28,282 nt of DNA, taken from Acidimicrobiaceae bacterium. Its GTDB lineage: Bacteria; Actinomycetota; Acidimicrobiia; Acidimicrobiales; RAAP-2. The DNA lies in the NCBI GenBank assembly GCA_003164275.1, contig PLSY01000242.1:1-28282 (forward strand), read 5' to 3'. How positions within the stretch are numbered: position 1 is the first letter of the stretch; the number at the start of each line of letters is the position of its first letter. Below the pieces are notes generated by a model, which ran no database searches, was not told the DNA's origin, and saw nothing but the letters and a program-made list of their open reading frames with translations. The position numbers and the translations under genes were made by a program. Positions 13,031 through 20,365 of the stretch are shown here, one piece after another.

Positions 13031-14182
13031 TTATCGCCGGCCCTCGATTGAAACGTCAAAGCGATCGATGTAGAACTCGTAATCGGAGCGAACTTGCTCG
13101 GCGCTCAGGCCGAAGTCCGCTGGAAGATAGTTGTGGGCGCCATGGGCACCCGACCGGTTGGTCGCCTGCCAATCCTTCATCAGTAGTTCTGATCCCTGGT
13201 CGAGGTTCAAGCCGAGGAACTCGTAGATTCGCCGGACGGTACCGAGTGGGTCAGCGATGAGGTCGACGTGGTGTACGTCGAGAAAGCGATCTTCGCCCAT
13301 TCGCCCTCGGGCCTCTATCGCATGCTCCATACCGATCCGGAGGTGCTCGCTCACTTCTCGGCCGAGGCGCATGAGGTCAAGCTCATCGACACGTGCGGGG
13401 AACAGGGAAGAGACAAAGCTGGCGTAGGACGGTACCGACTTCGCTGGATCGCGGTGCGTCATGATGAAGCGCGCGTTGGGGTAAGCCGACACCAGTGCCT
13501 CCAAATGAAACTTGTGGTGCGGGGCCTTGAACAGCCACAGATATGGAGGCCTTTGCGACTGGAGCAGCTTCACCGCCCGACGGTGATAGGCGAATGCATC
13601 GGTGGAATCGGCGTCGCGCCACCATGCGTGGTAGCCGTACACGGGCATTGTGTATTGCTGACCGTGGAACCCCATGCCAAGAATGTCGCTGTCTTCGACG
13701 GTGGCGTCGAGTTCGTAGAGATGCATGGCTTTTGCCTCCGCCGGCAGCGCATCATTCTCTCGGGCATAGGCGACCCGTCTGGGATCGTCGGCCTCGCCTC
13801 CCAAAGTCGGCGGCGGGCAGGGCTGTCGCTGTTCCCACATCCGGAGACTTCTGAACTGCGGATCGAGCGACAGCATGCCGCCAAGGGCAGTGGTGCCCGT
13901 GCGGGGCAATCCGATGACATCGATGGGGCCGTAGACGGGCAGGTCGTCGACCTCGGGGTGATCCTTGTACCAGGCCTCGATCTGGAGGCGATTGCCGAGC
14001 CTCCTTCGGAGCACCCCAACCACCTCCTCATCCGTAGAGGGGCTGAGTCCGGCGTCGTTGGCCAGACTCTCGAGGAGCACGGTCAGGCCTTCACGAAAGT
14101 CGCCCGTCCCGAAGTCATCTAGGCCTGCCTGCTGGACCGCCTGATCGAGCAGCGTCTCGGTCGAGGGATATCGACCGCTCAC
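13031..14182 (-). CDS. PAPS-dependent sulfotransferase family protein
   Basis: A 383-residue cytosolic sulfotransferase that would move a sulfuryl group from PAPS to a hydroxyl or amine of a small molecule or glycan. The 5'-phosphosulfate loop IDVIGLPRTGTTAL lies at about 88-101 and the 3'-phosphate motif RFIMTHRDPAKSVPS at about 243-257. FKAPHHKFHLEAL sits between them, as in bacterial Sulfotransfer_3-like proteins. Length is normal for this branch. Start: the GTG at 14182 is preceded by GGGGGA at good spacing; a TTG one codon upstream is a weaker option. It begins 24 nt after the TauD-like stop, so the two are very likely co-transcribed. No sulfatase or PAPS-synthesis gene is seen nearby. 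Substrate unknown. Confidence 0.9.
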   Translation of the reverse strand: MSGRYPSTETLLDQAVQQAGLDDFGTGDFREGLTVLLESLANDAGLSPSTDEEVVGVLRRRLGNRLQIEAWYKDHPEVDDLPVYGPIDVIGLPRTGTTALGGMLSLDPQFRSLRMWEQRQPCPPPTLGGEADDPRRVAYARENDALPAEAKAMHLYELDATVEDSDILGMGFHGQQYTMPVYGYHAWWRDADSTDAFAYHRRAVKLLQSQRPPYLWLFKAPHHKFHLEALVSAYPNARFIMTHRDPAKSVPSYASFVSSLFPARVDELDLMRLGREVSEHLRIGMEHAIEARGRMGEDRFLDVHHVDLIADPLGTVRRIYEFLGLNLDQGSELLMKDWQATNRSGAHGAHNYLPADFGLSAEQVRSDYEFYIDRFDVSIEGRR

Positions 14183-14206
14183 CAAACATCCCCCACATTC
14201 ATGCCG

Positions 14207-15058
14207 TCACCTGCCACGAACGGCTTCCAACTCGAGAGCGGCCCCGGTGAGATGCTCATAGCCGGTGACGGACGGATCGAGCCCGACCACTCGGCGAAGG
14301 GTGCGCGGACCGTCCTCGGGCACCGGCTTCCTGCTGTGCTGTAGGCCGACATTGTCCCAGACAACCAGGTCGCCAACCTCCCAGTTGTGGACGTAGGTAT
14401 TCTGATCGGCGTAGGCAAGGCGATGGATCTCGGCACGAACGGCATCACTCTCGTCCTGATCCCAACCGATGAAGTAGTCGAAGTACAACTCGTCGACGAT
14501 AAGGGGCGGACGACTGGCTAGGGAATCAGAGTAAAAGACTGGGTGGTCGACGCGCTTGGCATCTTTGGGTGCAGTTGCTTCACGTAGTCGTTCGTATCCA
14601 CCCAGGCCACCGACGAAGTGGCCGCGTGCATCAGCGAGTCGAACCTGGAGATCGACCGGAAGGTCGCTCACTACCGTGACATTGTTGGCGAATACCGTCG
14701 GCGAAGGCGATTTCGGCATCTCCAAGGCATAGAGCGACAGCACGGCCAGCGGTGCCGGCATGTAGACACAGTCGGAATGGAATAAGAGGCCATCCGGTCG
14801 CCCCAGAACCGCGCCCTCTCTGGCATTCGACACAAAGATGTGTTGACTGCCGTCGCCCTTTTCATCCCAAACGTTGGCGAAGACGCCGACGAGTCGGACT
14901 TGATCCTCGACGGCTAGATCTTGATGCCGAAAGAGAAGGAGCGCGTGATCGCTCATGGCCTTACGGAGCGAGCCCTTGTCGGCTTCGCTGAACGGCGCAG
15001 CCAGATCAAATCCGGTTACGGACACTCCGATTCGCTCCGAAAGTCGATCCAGTTCCAT
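14207..15058 (-). CDS. TauD/TfdA-family Fe(II)/2-oxoglutarate dioxygenase
   Basis: A 283-residue dioxygenase that couples 2-oxoglutarate decarboxylation to hydroxylation of a substrate, often cleaving sulfonates, ethers or sulfate esters. The iron triad is visible as LLFHSDCVYM (His-x-Asp) and WDNVGLQHSRKP (distal His). The 2-oxoglutarate-binding Arg is in RTLRRVVGL. The N-terminus MELDRLSERIGVSVTGFDL is typical of the family. The ATG at 15058 has GGGGG at good spacing, so the longer frame to 15160 is rejected. It is followed after 24 nt by the sulfotransferase gene. Some TauD relatives desulfate alkyl sulfates, so pairing with a sulfotransferase could mean linked sulfation and oxidative removal, but that is speculation. 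Confidence 0.92.
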   Translation of the reverse strand: MELDRLSERIGVSVTGFDLAAPFSEADKGSLRKAMSDHALLLFRHQDLAVEDQVRLVGVFANVWDEKGDGSQHIFVSNAREGAVLGRPDGLLFHSDCVYMPAPLAVLSLYALEMPKSPSPTVFANNVTVVSDLPVDLQVRLADARGHFVGGLGGYERLREATAPKDAKRVDHPVFYSDSLASRPPLIVDELYFDYFIGWDQDESDAVRAEIHRLAYADQNTYVHNWEVGDLVVWDNVGLQHSRKPVPEDGPRTLRRVVGLDPSVTGYEHLTGAALELEAVRGR

Positions 15059-15441
15059 TGTGCGGCCCCCAAACCATGTCGCTTCCCCAAAAGACGTGTC
15101 TGCAATTCCGACTCGACGACCCATGGTTCGCTGTCGCCGAGCGGCCCTACACGTTCTCAACCTACTGGTTATCGACTGACAACACTTTGATTTGCGAATG
15201 AGGCAAATACCCTGCTCGGCTGCTTAGTCCTCAGCGACATCCGGGGGCTACGAAGCCGTATTGCAAAGAGCCCTAGTAGCTGTATCGATAGCCGACACGG
15301 GCGTCGAGTTGGCCTCTGTCTCGGAGCGAGACCTGGCCAGCGTGCACAGCACCGCGTCACACACCGGGACTCGCCCTACGCCACATAGATCCCTTCCCCC
15401 AGTCGATAGCCCCGGCGGCAGCTGCCCGGAGGAAAGCAGCT
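15059..15441. other. gap between TauD-like and VOC genes
   Basis: About 380 nt without a supported gene. It should contain the promoter of the TauD-sulfotransferase pair. The only clear structure is the ATTTGC-N7-GCAAAT repeat at 15190-15208. Confidence 0.5.
15190..15208 (-). promoter_or_regulatory. operator-like inverted repeat upstream of the TauD-like gene
   Basis: ATTTGC-N7-GCAAAT, perfect 6-bp arms in an AT-rich pocket about 140 nt upstream of the dioxygenase start. The size suits a dimeric repressor; no regulator gene lies in the window. Confidence 0.4.
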
Positions 15442-16032
15442 TTAGAGGTCTCCGTCCTCGGGAAGGCGATAACCGTCTTCGGTCATGAGGCGTACCGGAT
15501 CAGTCCCGTCCCACTCCGCACAGGTCTGCGACCTCTGGCCGAGACTCTCTAAGAATGCGTCCGACTGCTCAGCAACCTCGGTGAAAAATCCGAGGTCGTT
15601 GACGGTGTCGTAGAAGGCGACCCGTTGGCCGGGGACGATGATCTCGCTGGCCAGCTCGATGCCAAGCCCCTCGTAGTACGCCTTTTTCCCGTCGTAGTCG
15701 GGCGTGACCGTGCAGATCTGGTGAAATACCGAGTGGCCTTTTGCGACGAACTCGCGGTAGATGCTTGGCGTATCGCCGTACTGGGCTATTAACTCAATCT
15801 GCGCTGGGCCAGCCTGAGCGGTCGCCACCTGCATCTCCAACCGGCCTGGAGTGCCACGATAAGTGCAGGACACGTTCATCCGCGGGCGGACTAGGAACGG
15901 GCCGACTCCGTGAATGCGCGCCCACTGCCTTGCCACCTTCACCAGGTCGTCCACCACGAACCCGAGCTGGAACATCCGGTAATCACCTTCGGGCCAAGGT
16001 TGCTGGAATAGCCGGTGCGGAGTCACTGCCAT
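15442..16032 (-). CDS. single-domain VOC (glyoxalase-like) protein
   Basis: A 196-residue protein of the vicinal-oxygen-chelate superfamily, closest to the Glyoxalase_4/methylmalonyl-CoA-epimerase-like group. FQLGFVVDDLVKVARQWARI opens the first half; QIELIAQYGDTPSIYREF, HSVFHQICTVTPDYD and VAFYDTVNDLGFFTEVAE follow, containing candidate metal ligands. Start: ATG at 16032 (MAVTPHRLFQQPWPEGDY); the open frame continues to 16227 but that extension looks non-coding and overlaps hairpin copy E. Ribosome site is weak. It is upstream of the TauD-sulfotransferase pair on the same strand and divergent from the cupin gene. Likely an accessory isomerase, lyase or dioxygenase of the same small-molecule pathway; substrate unknown. 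Confidence 0.85.
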   Translation of the reverse strand: MAVTPHRLFQQPWPEGDYRMFQLGFVVDDLVKVARQWARIHGVGPFLVRPRMNVSCTYRGTPGRLEMQVATAQAGPAQIELIAQYGDTPSIYREFVAKGHSVFHQICTVTPDYDGKKAYYEGLGIELASEIIVPGQRVAFYDTVNDLGFFTEVAEQSDAFLESLGQRSQTCAEWDGTDPVRLMTEDGYRLPEDGDL

Positions 16033-16106
16033 GAACGGCAATCTACCGGCCGTCCCCAAACGTGGCCACCAGGACGAGGGCACCGACAGGTCGTCTGACA
16101 CGGTGC

Positions 16107-16123
16107 TCAGCTTGCAGAGCTGA
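16107..16123 (+). repeat. intergenic hairpin element, copy E
   Basis: TCAGCT-TGCAG-AGCTGA: perfect 6-bp stem with a diverged loop (three of five positions as in AACRG). Unlike the other copies it lies between the 5' ends of two divergent genes. Confidence 0.7.
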
Positions 16124-16241
16124 TGGCGGCCTCTACTGATGCAGCAAGAGCGCCCCGGCCGAGCCGCGGCCCCGAGTCGATTCTGTCGGCATTGCCAAGC
16201 GAGTCGCTTGGGGATAATCCAGGACAAGATGAAGCCAAGTC

Positions 16242-16284
16242 ACGGAATGACTCAACACCCATTCCGTCGAAATCTCAGTTTGAC
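16242..16284 (+). promoter_or_regulatory. inverted repeat and -35 box upstream of the cupin gene
   Basis: ACGGAATG (16242-16249), 10-nt spacer, CATTCCGT (16260-16267): perfect 8-bp arms. TTGACA follows at 16279-16284, a consensus -35 box. A -10 at ideal spacing is not obvious; TTATGT about 22 nt on is the nearest candidate. The repeat is placed like an operator for the cupin gene and perhaps the divergent VOC gene. Confidence 0.45.
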
Positions 16285-16344
16285 ACCAATGCGTCTGGCT
16301 ACGAAGCTTTATGTCACGCGGAGTGCAACAATGGCGGAGGGCCG

Positions 16345-16719
16345 ATGGAGCGTTTCCCTGGCGTATTCGTATCGTGCATGTCGACGAGCTACTGGGAGCA
16401 AGACAGTGGAGTCGGCGGTGAAACCCACCCACTCTGCGGAGCGGATGGCGTCGAGGCAGGCCTTTGGCGCTTTACGGGTACGTCCCAGCCGCTGGAGTGG
16501 AAGTTCTCTACTCGAGAGACCATTCTCGTCATTGAAGGTTTTGCCACCATCGAATTCGCCGACGGCTCCCAGCTGGAGCTCGGACCCGGTGATATGGGGT
16601 CGATCCCCGAGGGCTCAGAGACGACATGGCACATCATGACTCCCTTCAAGGAATTCCGCATAACGGCGAAACACTCGCAGGCAACTTCAAGGCCGCTAGG
16701 CGCGAACTCGGCTGTCTGA
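16345..16719 (+). CDS. small cupin-fold protein (cupin_3/DUF861-like)
   Basis: A 124-residue single-domain cupin. The core reads AGLWRFTGTSQPLEWKFSTR, ETILVIEGFATIEFADGSQ, LELGPGDMGSIPEGSETTWH and ITPF-like strands, matching the DUF861/ureidoglycine-type cupin pattern of a Trp-rich first strand, an E-x-VxEG turn and a GD-x5-PEG segment. Only some metal-ligand positions are obvious, so it may be a binding or isomerase protein rather than an oxidase. Start: ATG at 16345 with GGAGG close upstream; a longer frame to 16123 is rejected because it overlaps hairpin copy E and looks non-coding. The stop lies inside a perfect hairpin (16715-16731). Probably linked to the divergent catabolic-type cluster; exact role unknown. 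Confidence 0.8.
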   Translation: MERFPGVFVSCMSTSYWEQDSGVGGETHPLCGADGVEAGLWRFTGTSQPLEWKFSTRETILVIEGFATIEFADGSQLELGPGDMGSIPEGSETTWHIMTPFKEFRITAKHSQATSRPLGANSAV

Positions 16720-16731
16720 TCCCCCATCAGA
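16715..16731 (+). terminator. hairpin overlapping the cupin stop codon
   Basis: TCTGAT-CCCCC-ATCAGA: perfect 6-bp stem, with the TGA stop inside the left arm. No U-tract. Like the repeat family it has a 5-nt loop and an ATCAG arm, but the sequence differs. Confidence 0.35.
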
Positions 16732-16941
16732 TCGCTCGGTGCCAGCCGGCACCAAATCGAGTGGTGTGGCCCCTAAATGAGTTGGTCCGTCCTCATCTGA
16801 CTGGCAACTCCGGATCGGTGGACGAGGCAATCGGTCCTTGCCACTGATCGGTTACCTCAGTCAGCGGGCGGCTCATCATCAGCACTACAAGCCCCTGCCG
16901 CACGGCTGGAGCCTGGCTCATGTCGTTTCCTTAGGATCGGC

Positions 16942-17910
16942 CTACAACGTTGGCGCATCGATATGGGAGAAGATCAAATCGACTTCGCTTCGGACATCAA
17001 TCTCTCCGACAATGCGCCGCGGGCGTTCTTGCGGAGTGTGTGTCGCGTCCACATACGACTTCGCTCGGTAGCTATTTGAGATCTCGTAAGCGTAAAAGCC
17101 CTGCGCTCTCATCTCGCCCAGGATGTCGGACGATAGCTCTCCCTCGGGGGCCGGCTGACCTCCAACTTCGACAATGACCTCCAAATCCTTCCGGCATTGG
17201 GGAAGGATCGGCAACAGTCCACGAACCACAGGACCCTCCAGGCCCTCGACGTCGATTTTTATAAGTCGCGCAGAGGTGATCTCGCCTTCGGCCAAGATTG
17301 ACCTCAGAGGCTCTGCGCTAATCGTCCCTTCGACCTCAAGATCCTCACGCGGGACGGTGGTGGTCCTCCCAATATTGCTTTTCGGACCGCTAAATACTGA
17401 AACGGTCCCAGATCGATCCGATGCCGCAATATTTATTGACCGAACTCTGATAGCAAAGCCATTGCGCCGTATGTTGTCATTGAGCATCCCAAAGATTGAA
17501 GGTGAGGCCTCGATTGCGACGACGTGACCGCTAGGGCCTACGCACTGGGCCGCCAATAAGCTGTAGTAACCGATGTTGGCACCCACGTCAACAAACGTAT
17601 CCCCGGGCTCAAGACGTTGCTCTATCCAGCCCGTTAGTTGCGGTTCCCAAACTCCAAACACGTAAATAAAGCGTTGAATGAGATCTTCTGTAGAGCCAGA
17701 CATCTCACAGCCGAATTGAGTTGTCGCAACGAAGCTCTGGGGCTTGGCGTGGAGATTCATGCTTGCCCCTGAAGCCAGATAACGTTTGCCATACGGCCAT
17801 GGAGCATGGCGTACATACCAAATTGACGACTGAATGATCATGTTCGGACAGGCAGAAGATATGGCTTGCGCCGATGCCACTATTTTACGCTCTACGGCCT
17901 CACGGTCCAT
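16942..17910 (-). CDS. FkbM-family SAM-dependent methyltransferase
   Basis: A 322-residue methyltransferase expected to O-methylate a sugar or other hydroxyl, commonly on surface glycans or secondary metabolites. SAM-binding motif I is DTFVDVGANIGYYSLLAA (104-121), followed by GHVVAIEASPSIFGMLNDNI, the family hallmark LIKIDVEGLEG (216-226) and a C-terminal GFYAYEIS strand. Start: ATG at 17910 with AGGAGC 5-6 nt upstream. The roughly 100-residue N-terminal extension before motif I is longer than in minimal FkbM domains. The gene uses more AT-ending codons (ATA, TTT, AAT) than its neighbours, like the glycosyltransferase at 1-633, suggesting a shared foreign origin. It stands alone with no operon partner. 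Confidence 0.92.
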   Translation of the reverse strand: MDREAVERKIVASAQAISSACPNMIIQSSIWYVRHAPWPYGKRYLASGASMNLHAKPQSFVATTQFGCEMSGSTEDLIQRFIYVFGVWEPQLTGWIEQRLEPGDTFVDVGANIGYYSLLAAQCVGPSGHVVAIEASPSIFGMLNDNIRRNGFAIRVRSINIAASDRSGTVSVFSGPKSNIGRTTTVPREDLEVEGTISAEPLRSILAEGEITSARLIKIDVEGLEGPVVRGLLPILPQCRKDLEVIVEVGGQPAPEGELSSDILGEMRAQGFYAYEISNSYRAKSYVDATHTPQERPRRIVGEIDVRSEVDLIFSHIDAPTL

Positions 17911-18392
17911 GTTCTGCTCCTAATAGACGTTTTTCGGGTTCTGGATTTCGCTTCACAGGCACCCGCGAGTTGGCGCCGCCATAGCGGCTCTGCTCTTAGG
18001 ACATACGATATCTTTCAGGATCTGTCAGATCAGAACATTGCCGCAGGTGACGGGCTCTGGACTGGGATGACCGAGCGTCCCGCCTAACAGTTTTTGGGCT
18101 TCAGCGTTCCGCTAGCGGCTCTCTGAGCTCTGGACGGACTGCCGGCAGCCTCCTGGCCACCTCAATTCGAGAGAGCAGCGAATGCCCTCGGCCTCAGAGC
18201 TCTCGCGGCGGAGAAAGCAGATTCACTCGAGATGATCGGCAGTCTGTCGGATCGGGATCGCTTTGATACCCGCCCCTTCCGGGGCCGCCCGTCTGCCACA
18301 GACTCTCCGACCATCCGGCAGCGCTGCGGATCATCGGAGTCTCAGACCTCGCCCCCGGTCCCGGGCCTGCTGGCCGGACAGCATCGATTGCC
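17911..18392. other. gene-free stretch of about 480 nt
   Basis: Open frames exist on both strands but their translations are low-complexity Arg/Ser/Pro-rich shadows. No hairpin family member, promoter pair or relic was recognised. Confidence 0.5.
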
Positions 18393-18560
18393 ATGGATGA
18401 TTTCAAGGGAAGGATTGAACGCATCGAGCGCTGTCACCACTTGTGGCTCGTGCGTCGGGACAGTGCCATGGGTGCCAAGCTCGGCGCGTTAGCCGTGTTG
18501 GTGGCCGCTCTCGCTGACAGCCGGGCGATCCCACTCTGGCGCTCGACGATGCCGGGGTAA
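18393..18560 (+). CDS. possible 55-residue small protein
   Basis: ATG at 18393 opens a 55-codon frame starting MDDFKGRIERIERCHHLW and containing the hydrophobic stretch KLGALAVLVAALADSRAI, ending at TAA 18558-18560, 11 nt before the next gene. Composition looks protein-like (amphipathic basic N-terminus, then a hydrophobic helix), unlike the surrounding shadows. There is no ribosome-binding site and I know no homologue, so it may be a gene fragment. Confidence 0.3.
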   Translation: MDDFKGRIERIERCHHLWLVRRDSAMGAKLGALAVLVAALADSRAIPLWRSTMPG

Positions 18561-18563
18561 AAT
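18558..18563 (+). promoter_or_regulatory. -10 box for a leaderless transcript
   Basis: TAAAAT ends 8 nt before the ATG at 18572 and overlaps the preceding TAA stop. Transcription would start at or within a base or two of the ATG. No clear -35 box. Confidence 0.45.
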
Positions 18564-18571
18564 AGGTTCGC

Positions 18572-18880
18572 ATGGAGACGGAGCCCGTCAGGTCCAATCC
18601 CCGTTCGCCCAGGTCGAAGCTGACTGGTGGACAGAAGTTGATGGTCGCCGGACTGCTGGTCCTCCAGATCCCATTTGCCCTCTTCTTTTATCCGTTGGCA
18701 GCAATCTTTGCCATCACCGGCCTCTTCGTACCAATTGCCATAGTCCTCATGGGCGTTGGCACGTTGCCCTACATGATCGCCATGAAGTGCAAGGATCGCT
18801 GGAAGGGCAATGGAGCTCCACCCGGCCCGGTCCTCGCCGACAGTCAGCAGTCACAAGCGCCGATCCAGGCGCTGAGTTGA
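18572..18880 (+). CDS. small membrane protein, two transmembrane helices
   Basis: A 102-residue protein with a basic N-terminal tail (SNPRSPRSKLTGGQK), two hydrophobic segments (LMVAGLLVLQIPFALFF and LAAIFAITGLFVPIAIVLMG, about residues 23-65), then a basic, proline-rich C-terminal tail. The arrangement predicts a helical hairpin in the membrane with both ends in the cytosol. I do not recognise a family. The start ATG is supported by the adjacent TAAAAT box and absence of a ribosome site, consistent with leaderless initiation. Hairpin copy F lies about 140 nt downstream. Confidence 0.65.
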   Translation: METEPVRSNPRSPRSKLTGGQKLMVAGLLVLQIPFALFFYPLAAIFAITGLFVPIAIVLMGVGTLPYMIAMKCKDRWKGNGAPPGPVLADSQQSQAPIQALS

Positions 18881-19022
18881 GTTTCCCGAGCTGCTTGCTC
18901 AGTTGAAGAACACAGAACGCCTCGACTCAATCCGCGTATCCCCTGCATCCCTTCAACAGGTCCTTGGTAGTACCCCCCCGCATTAACCCGACAGCCGAGC
19001 TCTCGACCACATGCCGTCGAAC

Positions 19023-19039
19023 TCAGCCAACGGAGCTGA
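19023..19039 (+). repeat. intergenic hairpin element, copy F
   Basis: TCAGCC-AACGG-AGCTGA: 5-bp stem plus one C-A mismatch next to the family loop. It lies between the 3' ends of two convergent genes (18880 plus, 19143 minus). Confidence 0.75.
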
Positions 19040-19142
19040 TGACCGACCATCGCTAGTAGGCCGTCGGGCTACCCGGGTGGTTGGAGGGGCCGTGGCTGCT
19101 GACGACCTGCCAACATATTCGTCGCGATACAGCGGCCAACCA

Positions 19143-19547
19143 TCACGGTTTCTCGACCTCGATCCGCGGAAACTCCGTCGGTAGCCGACGCAGATCTGCT
19201 GGGTCGGTTGTTAAAACCACGCCAGAGCCGGCGTCAGCGGCATGAGCGGCGACAATGGCGTCAATCCCACTCGGGATGCGGCGGACGCCCGATCTCCGCA
19301 CACCGAAGCGCAAGTGGCCGGCGCGCCGAGAAGTGGCTTGCGAAGTGTCGACGGTGCCGAGCCGCTTGATGACCTGGTTGACAATTGCATCCTCCCGTCG
19401 ACCAGTGATGGCCTCAGCGAGGACCACAGTGGGGATCACAGGCGTCCATCCGCCTTCGATGAGATCGCGCAGGATCCAACGAAACTCCGGGTTTGCAATC
19501 GCCTGATCGATCACTGCCGAGTCGAGGACGACGACAGGCTCGCTCAC
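19143..19547 (-). CDS. PIN-domain ribonuclease toxin (VapC-like)
   Basis: A 134-residue PIN-fold protein, expected to be a Mg2+-dependent RNase toxin cutting tRNA or rRNA. The acidic centre is complete: Asp9 in VVVLDSAVID, Glu45 in VVLAEAITG, Asp96 in SGIDAIVAAHAADAG and Asp115 in LTTDPADL. Length is typical. Start: GTG at 19547, overlapping by 4 nt (GTGA) the stop of an upstream minus-strand frame (19544-19714) that I propose as the antitoxin. It is convergent with the 18572 gene; no other antitoxin lies near. Family assignment is firm; that it is a toxin follows from family and genetic layout. Confidence 0.88.
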   Translation of the reverse strand: MSEPVVVLDSAVIDQAIANPEFRWILRDLIEGGWTPVIPTVVLAEAITGRREDAIVNQVIKRLGTVDTSQATSRRAGHLRFGVRRSGVRRIPSGIDAIVAAHAADAGSGVVLTTDPADLRRLPTEFPRIEVEKP

Positions 19548-19714
19548 AGAGCTACGGAGGACCGAAGTTTGTCTGCCCGTCGACTGGCACGCTGCTTCGA
19601 CGGCTCAAGTGTCAAGGAGTCGTACGGCGGGCGCCTAGTGGCACGTTTCCCTGAAGTGATGGGGTGCGTACTCCCGGCGGATTCAAGGGATGACTGATGT
19701 CTTGGTTGACCCAC
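19544..19714 (-). CDS. candidate antitoxin of the PIN toxin (unrecognised family)
   Basis: The frame ending at 19544 overlaps the toxin start by GTGA, as antitoxin genes usually do. Its C-terminal half (TRRPPYDSLTLEPSKQRASR, then RADKLRSSVAL) is basic and protein-like. GTG at 19714 is the latest start codon before that segment, giving 56 residues; an ATG at 19762 would add 16 but approaches the divergent DUF5990 start. No ribosome site is visible and no known DNA-binding fold is recognised by eye. It could be a new short antitoxin or the remains of one. Confidence 0.4.
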   Translation of the reverse strand: MGQPRHQSSLESAGSTHPITSGKRATRRPPYDSLTLEPSKQRASRRADKLRSSVAL

Positions 19715-19771
19715 AAGAAAAGGGCGCAGCTGACCCCGTGGCCACGGGCATCTGAGACCCATACTGGTGGC

Positions 19772-20230
19772 GTGTTGATCCGAATCGAAGCGTACGACCT
19801 CCCCGGCCGATCCTGTGGGCCATCTCCGGAGCGTCCCGGAGGCCACCACGGGATCGAGGTGGGCGTCCAGCGCAAGAACAAGCCTGGCGAGCTGATGGGG
19901 CAGGTGAGCGCCGATGTGGAGTCCGTCACTTGGGAGTTGGAGGCGACCCCTGTGCCCTCGGGCGTCACCGATTTCAGGGGCCCCTATGTCTCGGGACCAC
20001 CCGGTGGCCGGTTCATCTACTTATCGTGGGGCGTCGTCGAGGGGCCAGGGAGCTTCGAATTGTTCAGACGGGCCAAGATCATGTTCGACGGCATTCCCGC
20101 TGAGGTGATGGTGGCCGCTCAGGTATCGGGTTTGCTCATAGGCAGATTGGGACTCACTGACCGTAAGGGAAACCCCACCTGTGCAGCGGTCCGACCACCG
20201 CTGATCGAATGGAAGAGCGGCTTCGAGTAG
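19772..20230 (+). CDS. DUF5990-family protein
   Basis: A 152-residue protein of a conserved actinobacterial family I recognise as DUF5990. Landmarks are IRIEAYDLPGRSCG at the start, HGIEVGVQRKN, WELEATPVPSGVTDFRGPYV, FIYLSWGVVEG and FRRAKIMFDGIPAEVM. The family has no established function; alternating short beta segments suggest a small beta-rich soluble protein. Start: GTG at 19772 (or TTG directly after) fits the family N-terminus; the longer frame from 19697 overlaps the putative antitoxin and lacks similarity. It is divergent from the PIN toxin pair, and a DUF4287 gene follows 135 nt later on the same strand. Confidence 0.75.
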   Translation: MLIRIEAYDLPGRSCGPSPERPGGHHGIEVGVQRKNKPGELMGQVSADVESVTWELEATPVPSGVTDFRGPYVSGPPGGRFIYLSWGVVEGPGSFELFRRAKIMFDGIPAEVMVAAQVSGLLIGRLGLTDRKGNPTCAAVRPPLIEWKSGFE

Positions 20231-20365
20231 ACCCGGTCTGTTGGAGTCTCGGTCGGCCAGCCCCTCCCCGTCCACTGCAGTTCGGCGTTGTGGTGCACCC
20301 GGGGGCGCAAGAATGGAGGCAAGGACGATCTCGTTGCCGAATACAAGGAGTGAGGAGGGCTCAAC

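Larger units (their letters stand above)
16033..16344. other. divergent promoter region between VOC and cupin genes
   Basis: Frames extend in from both flanking genes but neither extension resembles protein. The region holds hairpin copy E and an 8-bp inverted repeat next to a TTGACA box. Confidence 0.5.

Noticed and set aside
13268..14122. 284-residue plus-strand frame
   Set aside because: Antisense to the sulfotransferase, whose PAPS motifs are clear.
1477..19039. Hairpin repeats as integron attC sites
   Set aside because: Constant orientation and 3' placement are suggestive, but spacing is 0.9-5.8 kb, genes lie on both strands, no GTTRRRY-type core partner is seen and no integrase is in the window.
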